The position numbers and the translations under genes are program-made. A stretch of 64,000 nt of DNA from the NCBI RefSeq assembly GCF_014230055.1, contig NZ_JACHVA010000081.1:7501-71500 (forward strand). Reading direction: 5' to 3'. Each line of letters starts with the position of its first letter. The stretch's first letter is position 1. The notes beneath the pieces are model-generated. The model searched no databases, was not told the DNA's origin, and saw only the letters and a program-made list of their open reading frames with translations. This stretch comes from Puniceicoccus vermicola (GTDB taxonomy: Bacteria > Verrucomicrobiota > Verrucomicrobiia > Opitutales > Puniceicoccaceae). Below are positions 17,659-27,334 of the stretch, in pieces.

Positions 17659-18060
17659 ATGACTGCTCACCTGATCGCCGTTTTCGTCGGAGGAGGACTC
17701 GGTGCCTCCAGCCGCTTTCTCATGAGCATCTGGATCACTGATTTATTCGCCGGAAGGCACGCCCTCCCAGTCGGCACCATGTTTTGTAACGTAACCGGTT
17801 CCTTCATCATCGGGGTCGGAGCGGCCTTCGCCGTAGGCAGTTCTTTTGAGCACCACCCTCTCTTCCGTCACCTCATTCTCATCGGATTCCTCGGAGGCTA
17901 CACCACCTTCTCCTCGTTTAGCCTCGAGACCATCACTCTTCTGCAGAACGGCAAATCCATCGCCGCAGCCATTACCGCCATCGGTACGGTATCTTTATGC
18001 CTAATCGGAGTCACCCTCGGATCCGGCTTTGGGAGCTTCCTTCGCAACCAGATCGGTTGA
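17659..18060 (+). CDS. crcB: Fluoride channel FluC/CrcB
   Basis: 133 residues with four membrane helices. Family signatures are present: the GGGLGASSRFLMS start, GTMFCNVTGSFIIG with the conserved Asn of the pore, and GFLGGYTTFSSFSLET carrying the Na+-site glycine/threonine loop and the phenylalanine box. Dual-topology dimers of this protein let fluoride out of the cytoplasm. It sits 11 bases after the ABC permease. I looked for a fluoride riboswitch upstream and did not see one; the spacing leaves no room. Confidence 0.93.
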   Translation: MTAHLIAVFVGGGLGASSRFLMSIWITDLFAGRHALPVGTMFCNVTGSFIIGVGAAFAVGSSFEHHPLFRHLILIGFLGGYTTFSSFSLETITLLQNGKSIAAAITAIGTVSLCLIGVTLGSGFGSFLRNQIG

Positions 18061-18191
18061 TCTCCGAGCGATCAAAAGGGTCCTCTAGAGACGAAAATCG
18101 CGCCGATATTCAGAGACCTTTTCAATCGGAACGGAACTACTACACCCTCGTATTCCCTATCAAAAATACGCCACCTAGGCTTTGTTAAGTA

Positions 18192-18214
18192 TTTTTTAAC
18201 CTGGTTTATTATAG
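18192..18214. repeat. AT-rich AACCTGGTT motif, copy 1
   Basis: TTTTTTAACCTGGTTTATTA followed by TAG, in the 220-base gap between the convergent crcB and PfkB-kinase genes. Related copies lie at 37538-37561 and 49505-49526. Confidence 0.4.
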
Positions 18215-18280
18215 AGGGTCCATTACCCCTCTACCAGAGGTTGAAGGGCATGATCGCCCGGGCTTTTGGATCCTTCGGGA

Positions 18281-19438
18281 TTAGAGGCGCTCGGGCAGTG
18301 AGCCTTCTTTCCATTTCGCAGCCAGATCGAGAATTTGATCCAGAGAGGGAAACTCTCCTGTCCGCACGTAGTAGCCGCTAGCGCAGGCTCCGCACACGAC
18401 CATAGCCTCGTCGCTCAATCCAAGGAGTCGGGCTGACATGACTCCGGCACCGAAAGTGTCTCCTGCGCCGGTGGAGATCAGAGGCTTCTGGCAGAAGGGG
18501 CCTGGGACGTACACCGAGCCATTGGCACTTGCACAGGCAGCTCCGTCGTTCGGGTGGATGACAATGCGATCGACATCCATCTGCTCGAAGAGGAATCCGG
18601 CCAACTCGGCAATTTTCTCAGGGGCTTTCTCGCCTTTGAAGTTACCGCCAAAGACTTCGGCCATCTGCCATGCTTCTTTCAAATTAAAGCTGAGGATGGT
18701 ATCGCATTCCTTGGTGATCGCACTCACCAGCTTCACCAGTTCCTTTTGATCTTCCAACGGACGCTGCTCGAACTCGGCCAAGTCCATAAAGAACGGCACC
18801 TCTTTTGCCTCGCGCCCGAGTGAGGAAAGACCTTCGGAGATTCCCTGCCAAATGGTGCCAACGTTGACCAGCTTCCCCCAGTTCACTGCGCCAACAAAGT
18901 TGCATTTCTTGAGCTCTGCATCCAAGTCCTCACGACTCATACGCTCCAGCAAACGATCCCAGTGAATTTCCGAGCAGGTTCGCAAATCACTCAGCATCAC
19001 TTTCCCATCGCGAAATTCCAAACAATCGCTGTGGGCGGGATCTGCGAGCGAAACCAGCCGCTTCATCTTGTCTTCCAAGGCTTCCCGAAAGACTGGGAGA
19101 ATTTCTTGATCGCCCATGGCACCCATGTAGGTGATATCGACGTCTTCATGGAAAAAAGCGTGTAGTGCCGACGCAAAGAGCGGGCCGTTGCCACCGAAAC
19201 GATCTCCCTGATGCCGAGCGGTAAAGGAGGTGGCGATGCCAGCGGCGTCGGCGACCTTAGGCCCAAAACTCTCCATGCTGTCCGGGTTCTCCAGCTCGAT
19301 GAAAGTGTCGATAAATCCATCAAATCCGCAGATTCCTGAAAGTTTTTCCGGGATGCCATCTTTCCGAGCCGCTTTGATCTGCTCGATGACGTTATCCAAT
19401 TCTTCAACCGATGTATAGACGCTGCTTTCCATTCCCAT
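18281..19438 (-). CDS. PfkB-family sugar/nucleoside kinase
   Basis: 385 residues from ATG 19438 (starts at 19444 TTG and 19432 ATG are also possible). The C-terminal PfkB signature is complete: ISTGAGDTFGAGVMSARLLG with the GAGD anion hole and catalytic Asp. The N-terminal part has GFDGFIDTFIELEN and RFGGNGPLFASAL, the GGN substrate-binding region, so a ribokinase-like fold is expected. The LDxxDLRTC-type lid and a long acidic insertion after residue 90 make it longer than ribokinase (about 310). Substrate cannot be told. It lies alone between convergent crcB and the transglutaminase-family gene. Confidence 0.85.
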   Translation of the reverse strand: MGMESSVYTSVEELDNVIEQIKAARKDGIPEKLSGICGFDGFIDTFIELENPDSMESFGPKVADAAGIATSFTARHQGDRFGGNGPLFASALHAFFHEDVDITYMGAMGDQEILPVFREALEDKMKRLVSLADPAHSDCLEFRDGKVMLSDLRTCSEIHWDRLLERMSREDLDAELKKCNFVGAVNWGKLVNVGTIWQGISEGLSSLGREAKEVPFFMDLAEFEQRPLEDQKELVKLVSAITKECDTILSFNLKEAWQMAEVFGGNFKGEKAPEKIAELAGFLFEQMDVDRIVIHPNDGAACASANGSVYVPGPFCQKPLISTGAGDTFGAGVMSARLLGLSDEAMVVCGACASGYYVRTGEFPSLDQILDLAAKWKEGSLPERL

Positions 19439-19552
19439 AAGCAAAGCAAAAGGTAAACTGGCATCGGTTCCAAGAGATTTTCCATCCGCTTCGCTTTTAG
19501 AGCGGCTCCAAGGGGCCTTCCGCTCTCATTTCTCCACTCTCTCGAAGTGAAT

Positions 19553-21763
19553 TCAGGTTTTTCCGGACCGGGAAATCACTTTGCCTTTCCGGAAACGTTT
19601 CGCTTCGCGGAAGAGACGAATCGCTCTCTGGAACTCCGGCGAAGGTCCAAATCGCACGGCGAGGAGTTCAGATTTTAGCTGATCGCGTACTTCTTCCCGC
19701 TCGTGTCCTTCGACCACCAAATCGCTCAATCGCTGCAATTCACGACCCGCCTTCCTTCGCACCGGATCGGAAATCCCATCGCGACCCCAATCCATCCAGA
19801 GGAGACCGCTCCCCCGGCAGAGAATTGTAATCAGAATCACTAGGGCGATTGCGGCAAGGGCTGCCAGCAGAGATTCCCTGAGGGTTTGGAAAATCGCCTT
19901 TCCCCATTCGGCCAGAACCTCAAAAATTGCGACCACAAACCCTCGCACAAAGTTCCCCGCCTCACGGAATCCAACTGCAAGATCCTCGATCATGTTTTCC
20001 TGGGAGGAGTCATCAAAATTGATCACCCGGCGGAACCACATGACTCGCAGGCTATCAATCCATGCTTGAAAATCACTTTCATGGATAAAATCGCCGCGCC
20101 CCTGATTGGCCATGGCCGCCCCAAATCCACCAGCCCCACCCGGTGTTGGATCGTAACGCACCCAATCCTTCCCATCAAAAATCTCACACCACGCGTGGGC
20201 ATTCCGGTTCCGCACAACGAAAAAGTCCTCATAGGAATTCCAAGTGCCTCCACTGAAGCCGACCACCATTCGCGTTGGAACCCCAGCCGTGCGAGCCAGG
20301 AGAGTGAAGGCTCCGGCAAAAAACTCGCAGTGCCCAGGACGTCCGTCTCTCAACCACTGCACAATTGGATCCCCCAGCCCATATCCTCCGGGAGAGAGGC
20401 TGTATTGGTGATTCGCTTGCAGATAATTCATGATCTCCCCGGCGATTTCGTTCGGAGACTCCCCGCCCTCTTTAAGAATGTCCTTCAACAAACTCCGGAG
20501 ATAAACCTGCTCCTCCGATTCGATTGGCACCTCCAGCGTCGTGAAAGGATATTGCAGCATTCCTTCAAAGGACTCCGTCGGCTCCGTCGGCACAATCAAG
20601 GGAAGATCCAATGAGCTGGCAGGAATTGAGGGCCGAACAACAAAGTCTCTTACTTTATATGAGAAAACCGACGCAGAAGACTCCCTCATGCGAAACACCA
20701 AAACCTCCAGGTTCTGTTGCAGCGGTTGACGACCTTGAAACGTTAACTCCCGAAAAGGCCCCAGCATTGGCAAATATTGGCTGACCCCTTCTTCCATGTA
20801 GAAGGTCCATTCTCCGGCAGACGGATTCGGCCCCTCAAACCAGCTCTCCGGAAATGATGGCTTGATCGAATGAACATTGGGCAGGGAGCGACTCCCGTTC
20901 GGAGAATAAAAGAGGCTATTGATGAAGGCTCCTTGATCGTATCGGTCCAGAATCAACATCCGCCAATAGGGATTCGAAGGGACCGCATCGATGCTCGGAA
21001 CGTCAATCCACAGCGCAACCGAATCGTCCTCTTGGATATTCGTGACATCGCCCAATCGAACCACATCGCTAAACCCACTCTTGCCCTGCTTTTGGAGTCT
21101 TAAAAATGGAATCGCTTGGTCCAGATGAACCCGGGGAATCGAAACGAATAGAATCGCGGTGGTCGCGAGTAAGAGAAGAAGCAGCACCACCAGTGAGCGA
21201 AACATCCGAAAGTTCGCCGAGGACCGCAAAAAGCGCCAAAATTCCGGCCAAGAGAACGCTTTCCAATCCGCATCCGTTTCTTCTGGCTCTCCGCTCGACT
21301 CCAGCAAATTGACAAGAAACAAGAGACCAATGGAGGTCATTGCGAAGAGGAATGCCTGCACCGCAAAAAGCATCGACAGCGTGAAAACCCCCGAGACCAC
21401 CGAAAGAAACATGGTCAGCAATACCAGCTGCAAATCCTCCCGATTGCGACGCAGAGTCACGATTCGAATGGCGAGGAGGATCAGCAGCAGCCGAACCATC
21501 GGCGGAATGATCTCGCGACCATTCAGGAGCAGATCCCCAAGAAAAACCAAAATCAGTGCGGGAGCAACGAACTTGCGTGCGTGAGAGGGAATCTTCGCCG
21601 GCAGATATGGGTAAGCAGTCACCACCAGCGTCAGAATAAAAACACCCAGCCACACGGGTCCGCGCGCCATATCCAAGGCCGAGACCGTCCAGAGGGAAAG
21701 GATTGCGAGGATTTGGCCGAGGAACCATTTCAGCCGCAGCATCTCTGTCACGGACGGGTTCAT
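19553..21763 (-). CDS. TgpA-like transglutaminase domain membrane protein (DUF3488 plus transglutaminase core)
   Basis: 736 residues. An N-terminal block of six hydrophobic segments (about 8-215) matches DUF3488. The periplasmic transglutaminase-like domain then shows the catalytic triad: GHCEFFAGAFTLLARTAGVP (Cys near 478), NAHAWCEIF (His near 523) and VRYDPTPGG (Asp near 537). One more membrane segment (about 638-660) precedes a basic cytosolic tail with a DUF4129-like REAKRF ending. It overlaps the DUF58 gene by four bases, and moxR is next upstream; this MoxR-DUF58-transglutaminase trio is common across bacteria and is linked to envelope or secreted protein maturation. Substrates are unknown. 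Confidence 0.88.
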   Translation of the reverse strand: MNPSVTEMLRLKWFLGQILAILSLWTVSALDMARGPVWLGVFILTLVVTAYPYLPAKIPSHARKFVAPALILVFLGDLLLNGREIIPPMVRLLLILLAIRIVTLRRNREDLQLVLLTMFLSVVSGVFTLSMLFAVQAFLFAMTSIGLLFLVNLLESSGEPEETDADWKAFSWPEFWRFLRSSANFRMFRSLVVLLLLLLATTAILFVSIPRVHLDQAIPFLRLQKQGKSGFSDVVRLGDVTNIQEDDSVALWIDVPSIDAVPSNPYWRMLILDRYDQGAFINSLFYSPNGSRSLPNVHSIKPSFPESWFEGPNPSAGEWTFYMEEGVSQYLPMLGPFRELTFQGRQPLQQNLEVLVFRMRESSASVFSYKVRDFVVRPSIPASSLDLPLIVPTEPTESFEGMLQYPFTTLEVPIESEEQVYLRSLLKDILKEGGESPNEIAGEIMNYLQANHQYSLSPGGYGLGDPIVQWLRDGRPGHCEFFAGAFTLLARTAGVPTRMVVGFSGGTWNSYEDFFVVRNRNAHAWCEIFDGKDWVRYDPTPGGAGGFGAAMANQGRGDFIHESDFQAWIDSLRVMWFRRVINFDDSSQENMIEDLAVGFREAGNFVRGFVVAIFEVLAEWGKAIFQTLRESLLAALAAIALVILITILCRGSGLLWMDWGRDGISDPVRRKAGRELQRLSDLVVEGHEREEVRDQLKSELLAVRFGPSPEFQRAIRLFREAKRFRKGKVISRSGKT

Positions 21764-22902
21764 CCGGCCAGCTCCAGTCCCACACCGCCAGTATCGGACG
21801 GAACGAATCGGATGAGATTCCCCGTCGGCGCGATCCTTCCCGATCTCCCCGGAAAAGGTTCCGCGACGGCCAACCGATCATTCAACTCGTTCAACTCCGA
21901 GAGGTGCCGGATCGAGCGAAATTCCTCCCGATTGAAAAAGTACCCATGCAGACGATTCTGGGTGAATAAATTCCCAGCCAACGTGGAGGCCCGACTCAAC
22001 AGTAGCTCGAACGACTCAGCATCCGGCCAGAGGGTCTCACTGCAATCGATATGCAGAGTAAACATCCCATTGCCCTCGTCAGCGAGCTGTCGAACCATCA
22101 GCTGCCCAGTGCGGGCGGTCGCCTTCCAGTGAATACGACGCAGGGGATCCCCTTTCTGATAATCCCGCAATTGAAGCAGGTCCGTTCCCGCTCCGACCCG
22201 CCGATGAACGCCGCCCATTCGGGATGTGCGCCGCGGAGCCGGAATCTTCACCGGACGAGAATCGAGCGCCGGCCAGACTAAAAACTCCATCCCCACATAG
22301 GACCCAGTCTGCTTTCTGAGGAATCCGAAGGGATAGGTCGATTCCGGACCTTCGACCGTCATTCTCTCCTTTCCCCGATTCTCTACGGTGAAGGAAAACG
22401 GCAGCAGTTTCGAATCCCCAGGGGAGATCCGATCATGCAAAAAGACTCTCTGCGGTTTCTGATTCCCAACCCGAACAATAAACCAAACCGCCCTCGTCGA
22501 ATAGAAACGCTTCCGGTTGCGGATGAATAAAGCCCCCTTCACCGTCTCCCCGACCCTGCATTCCGAGGGCAAACGAAGCTCCCAGTACAGTTTCTGAAAA
22601 TTGATGACCGAGAGGATGCCATTTACAATCAACAGGGAGAAAACAAAGGAGAGAACCAGAAACAGAATATTGCTCGCGGTATTATAGGCGGCGCCCCCGA
22701 TCCCCACCGCAATCAGAATGAGAAGCCACCCCGATATCGTTGGCCGGTTGCGCTGGCGACGCGGAGGAATGATGAGAGCAAGGATCCGTCTCCACCAAGC
22801 CCGGCTAATCCGTTCCGGAAGAGCCGTAGTTCCCTCTTCCGACACATTCCGATGATACCTACTTACGTCTGATTCGACATCCGAAGAGCGAGAGGTACCC
22901 AT
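21760..22902 (-). CDS. DUF58 (vWA-like) membrane protein
   Basis: 380 residues. Two adjacent hydrophobic helices lie at about 60-78 and 83-105, after a basic N-terminus. The DUF58 core is recognisable from GGVHRRVGAGTDLLQLRDYQ then KGDPLRRIHWKATARTGQLM (the R-x-Y-x-x-G-D-x-x-R-x-I-x-W-K signature), followed by a vWA-like stretch, FTLHIDCSETLWPDAESFE. The D-C-S order departs from a full MIDAS motif. It sits between moxR and the transglutaminase gene in one minus-strand operon and probably serves as the adaptor or scaffold recognised by the MoxR ATPase. Confidence 0.88.
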   Translation of the reverse strand: MGTSRSSDVESDVSRYHRNVSEEGTTALPERISRAWWRRILALIIPPRRQRNRPTISGWLLILIAVGIGGAAYNTASNILFLVLSFVFSLLIVNGILSVINFQKLYWELRLPSECRVGETVKGALFIRNRKRFYSTRAVWFIVRVGNQKPQRVFLHDRISPGDSKLLPFSFTVENRGKERMTVEGPESTYPFGFLRKQTGSYVGMEFLVWPALDSRPVKIPAPRRTSRMGGVHRRVGAGTDLLQLRDYQKGDPLRRIHWKATARTGQLMVRQLADEGNGMFTLHIDCSETLWPDAESFELLLSRASTLAGNLFTQNRLHGYFFNREEFRSIRHLSELNELNDRLAVAEPFPGRSGRIAPTGNLIRFVPSDTGGVGLELAG

Positions 22903-22935
22903 TTAACGTAAAACTCCTAAAGATCTCCGCACCCG

Positions 22936-23907
22936 CTAGGGCGCCGGAATCTCTTCAATGATGCTCTTCAAAATCTGCTGAACGATCTTGCGCTCCTCAA
23001 TCGCATCCGCCGTCGCCTTCCGAGGAACCAGGCGGTGGACCAACACCGGAAGCGCCGTCGAGAAAACATCGTCCGGGATCACGAAATCCCGGCCCTCACA
23101 AATCGCCCGGGCCTGAACAGCCCGCTTCAGAGCGAGAAGTCCCCGCGTGCTGACCCCGGAACGAAACTCCGCCTCCGTTCGGGTCGATTGGACGATGCGC
23201 AACAGGTAGTGCTCAAGCGAATCCTCGAGAAAGACCTGAGTCGCCATTTTCTGAATCTCCAGAAGCTCCTCCGTCGTAATCACCGACTCGATTCGCAAAT
23301 CATCGTAGGCCAGGTTCGGATCCCGTAAAATCTCCAACTCGGAATCGTAGTCCACATACCCCATCGAAATGCGCATGAGGAAACGGTCCATCTGACTCTC
23401 GGGCAGAGGAAAGGTCCCCTCAAAATCGACCGGATTCTGGGTTGCAAAGACCATAAAGGGCCTCCCCACCTCATAAGTCGCCCCATCAATCGAAACCTTC
23501 GAGCGATCCATGACTTCCAGCAAACTGGACTGCGTTTTGGGGGTCGTGCGGTTGATTTCATCCGCGAGGACAATGTTCGCAAAAATTGGCCCTTTCCGAA
23601 AAATAAATTCGCGCCCCCGCTCATCAAAGACCGAAACGCCAAGAACATCAGACGGCAAAAGATCACTGGTGAACTGGATTCGCGAAAAATCGCCGTCCAG
23701 CGACCGGGCAAGGCAATAGGCCAAAGTCGTTTTCCCGACACCGGGACGGTCTTCGACCAGAAGGTGTCCCCCTGCGACCACGCAGACCAGCACCTGTTCA
23801 ATGACCTCCTCTTTCCCCCGGATTACGGATCCGATATTCTCCGAAAGGAGCGACAGGCGTTCTCGCGCCCAGCTGACCCGCGACTTGTCCAGGACCGATG
23901 ATTCCAT
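22936..23907 (-). CDS. MoxR-family AAA ATPase
   Basis: 323 residues, the usual MoxR length. Walker A is DRPGVGKTTLAY (about 55-66), Walker B is VLADEINRTTPKTQSSLLEV with the DE(I)NR motif, sensor 1 is FATQNP, and the arginine region PLPESQMDRFLMRI and lid domain (VSTRGLLALKRAVQARA) follow. It is a cytosolic chaperone-like ATPase that acts on partner vWA/DUF58 proteins. It heads the operon moxR-DUF58-transglutaminase, with 33 bases to the DUF58 gene, and is divergent from the P1B metal ATPase gene. Confidence 0.95.
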   Translation of the reverse strand: MESSVLDKSRVSWARERLSLLSENIGSVIRGKEEVIEQVLVCVVAGGHLLVEDRPGVGKTTLAYCLARSLDGDFSRIQFTSDLLPSDVLGVSVFDERGREFIFRKGPIFANIVLADEINRTTPKTQSSLLEVMDRSKVSIDGATYEVGRPFMVFATQNPVDFEGTFPLPESQMDRFLMRISMGYVDYDSELEILRDPNLAYDDLRIESVITTEELLEIQKMATQVFLEDSLEHYLLRIVQSTRTEAEFRSGVSTRGLLALKRAVQARAICEGRDFVIPDDVFSTALPVLVHRLVPRKATADAIEERKIVQQILKSIIEEIPAP

Positions 23908-24087
23908 TCCCTAATACTAAGGGAAGAAATGCCGCCCATGCAACCTCGCGAAACGAAAAGCGAGCAATCCTTCCCATCCATTCCCGACCTCCCCTTTTCC
24001 ACCCCATCCGATCCAGAGAACTTACATAATTTTTAGATCGCCAAAGATCGTTTCGGCTCTACATTTTAATTAGAATAATTCCAAACA

Positions 24088-26379
24088 ATGAGCCAAACGC
24101 CTACTTCTCCAGGGACCCCCAGCAAGGAAAGCTGGCAGGATATTCTTGCCGATTTCCTTAGGAAGAAGGGCAACTTAGAAGCGATTCTCGTCAAACCGGA
24201 GGAACGACGAGTGGCTTTGGCTACGCTGGGCCCGTCGGACGAAGGCGAGCTGGAGGAAACGCTCCGGGACACACTTTCCCGGGTCATCGAAGAGCTCGAA
24301 AACGAACGCCGCGAGAAACACTGGAAAAGCGCGCCGATCATTCACAGCCGAGGCATTCTCGTCAAAAATATCGACGGCCAGCTGCTCTTTGAAAAAGCAA
24401 GCTGCCCGACCGCTCCCCATTTCTGGCGGTGGCGCGAATTCTCCTGGCCCGACGAGCAAGATTCCGAAGAAGAAGCCACCGGCGAGGAATGGCGTTTCCT
24501 CTCCGCACTCGCGGGGATTTGCGGGGTCTCACTCGCAGCCGGATTTCTTCTGGAAAAGACCGGAATGATTTCCTTCCCGGTCGCTATCTGCTTCTACGCA
24601 GTTTCGATGATCGCAGGCGGATGGGATGCCTCGATCGACGCATTCCACAAGGTTCGTCGCGGCGTTCTCGACATCCACTTCCTCATGCTCGCGGTGGCAG
24701 TCGGCGCCACCGCGATCGGTGCCTACATCGAGGGGGCTCTTCTCCTCTTCCTCTTCTCCCTCTCGGGTGCGTTGGAACACTTCGCGATGTATCGCACCCA
24801 TCGCGAGATCGGGTCGCTCGTCGCCAATGCCCCGAAGAAGGCGCGCCTCAGCCTCCCAGATGGAACTTTTCGCGAAGTCCCCATCGGCGAGGTCGAAATT
24901 GGGCAGGTCGTCCAAGTGAAGCCCGACGAACTCTTTCCCATCGATGGAAATTTAATCAGCGGGAAAACGGCGGCCGACGAAGCCAACCTCACCGGAGAAT
25001 CCGTTCCGGTGGAAAAAGAGAAAGGGGATAAAATTTTCGGCGGCACCCTCAACCTCTGGGGCTCCGTCCAGATGGAGGTCACCCGACGGGCCGAGGACAG
25101 CTCCCTTCAGAAAATCATCCGCCTCATCCACCAGGCCCAGAAGCAGAGGGCTCCGAGCCAACGATTCACCGACCGCTTTGGAACTCACTACACCTATCTG
25201 GTGCTCGCCGCCACCGCACTCGTGTTTTTCGGCTGGTGGCTCATCATGGGACTCACACCATTCCTGGGGACCGAAAGCGAGCCTTCTGCCTTCTACCGCG
25301 CCATGACTTTCCTCGTCGTCGCCAGCCCCTGTGCGCTCGTGCTCTCGATCCCCTCAGCTATTTTGGCCTGCATCGCTCGCGGAGCCCGCATGGGAGTGCT
25401 TTTTCGGGGAGGAGCGCCGATTGAAAAACTGGCCGAAATCGATTGTGTCGCTCTCGACAAGACTGGCACGCTGACCACGGGCGAGTTGGAAGTTACGGGA
25501 GCCGAGAGCTTTCCCCCAGGCTCCGAGCAGCTCATTCTCGAGACCGCCTACTCCCTCGAGCGCAACTCCAACCACCCGATCGCCCGTGCCATCACCCAAT
25601 ATGGGGAGAAAAACCACCTCAAAGCCGTGGAGGTCAGCGAGTTTCAATCGATCAGTGGCCAAGGGATTCGAGCCGTTTCGGATGAGGAAGTGTGCTTCCT
25701 CGGGCGCCGCGAACTTTTCTCCCGAGACGATCTCGGCGAGGTGTTGCGCAACGTCCCCGATCCCCCTCCGGCCATCACCGAGGTCTGGGTGGTTCACCGT
25801 GGCCTCATCGGACGCGTCCTCCTGCAGGACCGCATCCGCTCCCAGTCAGCCCAAGTGCTGCGACGTTTTCACGATCACGGCATCCGCACCGTCATGCTGA
25901 CGGGTGACCGTCGATCGACCGCCGAAGAAGTTGGCAAAAAACTTGGCATTGAAGAGGTTCGAGCCGGTCTGTTTCCCGAGGACAAGGTGCAAGCCATCCT
26001 CGATCTGAAAGCGGAAGGCCGCAAGGTCGCGATGGTCGGGGACGGGGTCAATGACGCCCCTAGCCTCGCTGCCGCCTACGTCTCTGCGGGCATGGGCGCC
26101 CGCGGGAGTGACGCCGCTCTGGAGCAGTCCGAGATCGTCCTCATGAACGACCGAATCGAAAAGTTCCTCGACGCTTTTCTGCTCAGCGTCCGCGCCAAGA
26201 GGATCATCCGGTGGAACCTGACCATCGCCCTCGGCACCGTCGTTCTGATGATGGGAACCTCCATTCTCGGGCTCGTGCCCCTCACCGTGGGAGTTATCGC
26301 CCACGAGGGAAGCACCGTCCTCGTCTGCCTCAACAGCCTCCGGCTCCTGTTTCTGAGACTGGAATCAGACGAGAGCTAG
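24088..26379 (+). CDS. P1B-4-type heavy-metal P-type ATPase (Co2+/Fe2+/Zn2+ class)
   Basis: 763 residues. The first ~145 residues are an acidic cytosolic region without the CxxC metal-binding domain of CopA or ZntA. Six main membrane segments follow, in three pairs. Phosphorylation site DKTGTLT is at Asp457, the actuator loop has LTGESVPVEKEKGD, and the hinge GDGVNDAPSL is intact. The transport motif in the sixth helix is SPC (413-415) rather than CPC, and the last helix carries HEGST (739-743). SPC plus HEG[GS]T is the signature of P1B-4 ATPases (CoaT/CtpD/PfeT group). The role would be efflux of cobalt, ferrous iron or zinc. The exact metal cannot be read from sequence. Confidence 0.9.
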   Translation: MSQTPTSPGTPSKESWQDILADFLRKKGNLEAILVKPEERRVALATLGPSDEGELEETLRDTLSRVIEELENERREKHWKSAPIIHSRGILVKNIDGQLLFEKASCPTAPHFWRWREFSWPDEQDSEEEATGEEWRFLSALAGICGVSLAAGFLLEKTGMISFPVAICFYAVSMIAGGWDASIDAFHKVRRGVLDIHFLMLAVAVGATAIGAYIEGALLLFLFSLSGALEHFAMYRTHREIGSLVANAPKKARLSLPDGTFREVPIGEVEIGQVVQVKPDELFPIDGNLISGKTAADEANLTGESVPVEKEKGDKIFGGTLNLWGSVQMEVTRRAEDSSLQKIIRLIHQAQKQRAPSQRFTDRFGTHYTYLVLAATALVFFGWWLIMGLTPFLGTESEPSAFYRAMTFLVVASPCALVLSIPSAILACIARGARMGVLFRGGAPIEKLAEIDCVALDKTGTLTTGELEVTGAESFPPGSEQLILETAYSLERNSNHPIARAITQYGEKNHLKAVEVSEFQSISGQGIRAVSDEEVCFLGRRELFSRDDLGEVLRNVPDPPPAITEVWVVHRGLIGRVLLQDRIRSQSAQVLRRFHDHGIRTVMLTGDRRSTAEEVGKKLGIEEVRAGLFPEDKVQAILDLKAEGRKVAMVGDGVNDAPSLAAAYVSAGMGARGSDAALEQSEIVLMNDRIEKFLDAFLLSVRAKRIIRWNLTIALGTVVLMMGTSILGLVPLTVGVIAHEGSTVLVCLNSLRLLFLRLESDES

Positions 26380-26404
26380 GAAGTCTTCCCAAACCTCCCC
26401 CCAC

Positions 26405-26435
26405 AAAAAAGGCCCTCCCGAAAATGGGGAGGGCC
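26405..26435 (-). terminator. Strong intrinsic terminator of the porin-betaine transporter operon
   Basis: Perfect 9-bp stem GGCCCTCCC / GGGAGGGCC (26411-26419, 26427-26435), 7-base loop. On the minus strand it is followed directly by TTTTTT (26405-26410). It lies 43 bases past the stop of the substrate-binding protein gene. Confidence 0.9.
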
Positions 26436-26477
26436 TGAAAATGTCGAGTCGATGAAACGACTCAAACTCTGCGACAA

Positions 26478-27317
26478 TTATCGGCGGGGGAGCCAGGACT
26501 CAACGAGAGGGCTGTTATCACGAGCCCAGTCAGAAGCCACGTCCAAAGCGTCGTCGTCCGATTCATCGATGGCGAGCATCAGCGAGAGGAGCTGATCTTC
26601 GGTCAACGAAAAGTTCTTCAGGAAATCCGCCACATCCGGATAGTCTTCGCTGAAGCCGACGCGGGAGACTTTACGCAATCCATCGATCGGGAAGACGCCA
26701 CGGGGATCGGTAAGGACCTTCAGATCAAAGCGACCGAACATCCAGTGAGGTTTCCAACCAGTCACCACAATTGGCGCTTCATTCTCAATCGCATTGGCGA
26801 GGGCGGCCGTCATTGCCGGTCCGCTCGAGTTCACTTGGGTGAAGTCCAAGTCATACTCATCAATCGCGATGTTGGTGTTCTTCGTGATTCCGGCACCCAT
26901 TCCGATTCCGGTAATCTTGTTGTCCAGCTCGTCGGCGATGTCATTGAGATCTTCAATGCTCTCCACATCCATGTAGGCGGGAACGACCAAACCGGTTACC
27001 CCATACCCGAAGGTTGTGCCGAGGTTTTCAAGCTGATCGCCATACTGATCCCAGTAATCGGCGTGAGTGTTCGGCAGCCAAGCATCCAGGAGAAGATCTT
27101 GATCTCCGTCAGCCAGTGCAGCATAGATGACCCCAGGATCCGCTTGGGTGAGGTCCACATCGTAGCCCATCTCGTCTTCGAGAATCGCTGCAACCAGATT
27201 TGTCATAGCGATCCCTTCCGACCAATTCGGATAGGCAATCTTCACGGTATCGGCAGTCGCGGCAGCCGAAATCAATCCGGCGGCGAAAACCGAAGTTATG
27301 GTTTTTATCTTATTCAT
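26478..27317 (-). CDS. proX: Glycine betaine/proline betaine ABC transporter substrate-binding protein
   Basis: 279 residues with an ordinary signal peptide (about 1-22, cut after ATA) and no lipobox, so it is a soluble periplasmic protein as in E. coli ProX. The OpuAC domain shows the aromatic-cage tryptophans typical of betaine binders: VKIAYPNWSEGIAMTNL, LLLDAWLPNTHADYW and VVTGWKPHWMFGRFDLK. It is the last gene of the operon; the order on the minus strand is porin, ATPase, permease, binding protein. Seventeen bases separate it from the permease. It delivers osmoprotectant to ProVW. Choline or another quaternary amine is also possible as ligand. Confidence 0.9.
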   Translation of the reverse strand: MNKIKTITSVFAAGLISAAATADTVKIAYPNWSEGIAMTNLVAAILEDEMGYDVDLTQADPGVIYAALADGDQDLLLDAWLPNTHADYWDQYGDQLENLGTTFGYGVTGLVVPAYMDVESIEDLNDIADELDNKITGIGMGAGITKNTNIAIDEYDLDFTQVNSSGPAMTAALANAIENEAPIVVTGWKPHWMFGRFDLKVLTDPRGVFPIDGLRKVSRVGFSEDYPDVADFLKNFSLTEDQLLSLMLAIDESDDDALDVASDWARDNSPLVESWLPRR

Positions 27318-27334
27318 AGTGTTTTCTCTTGGTT

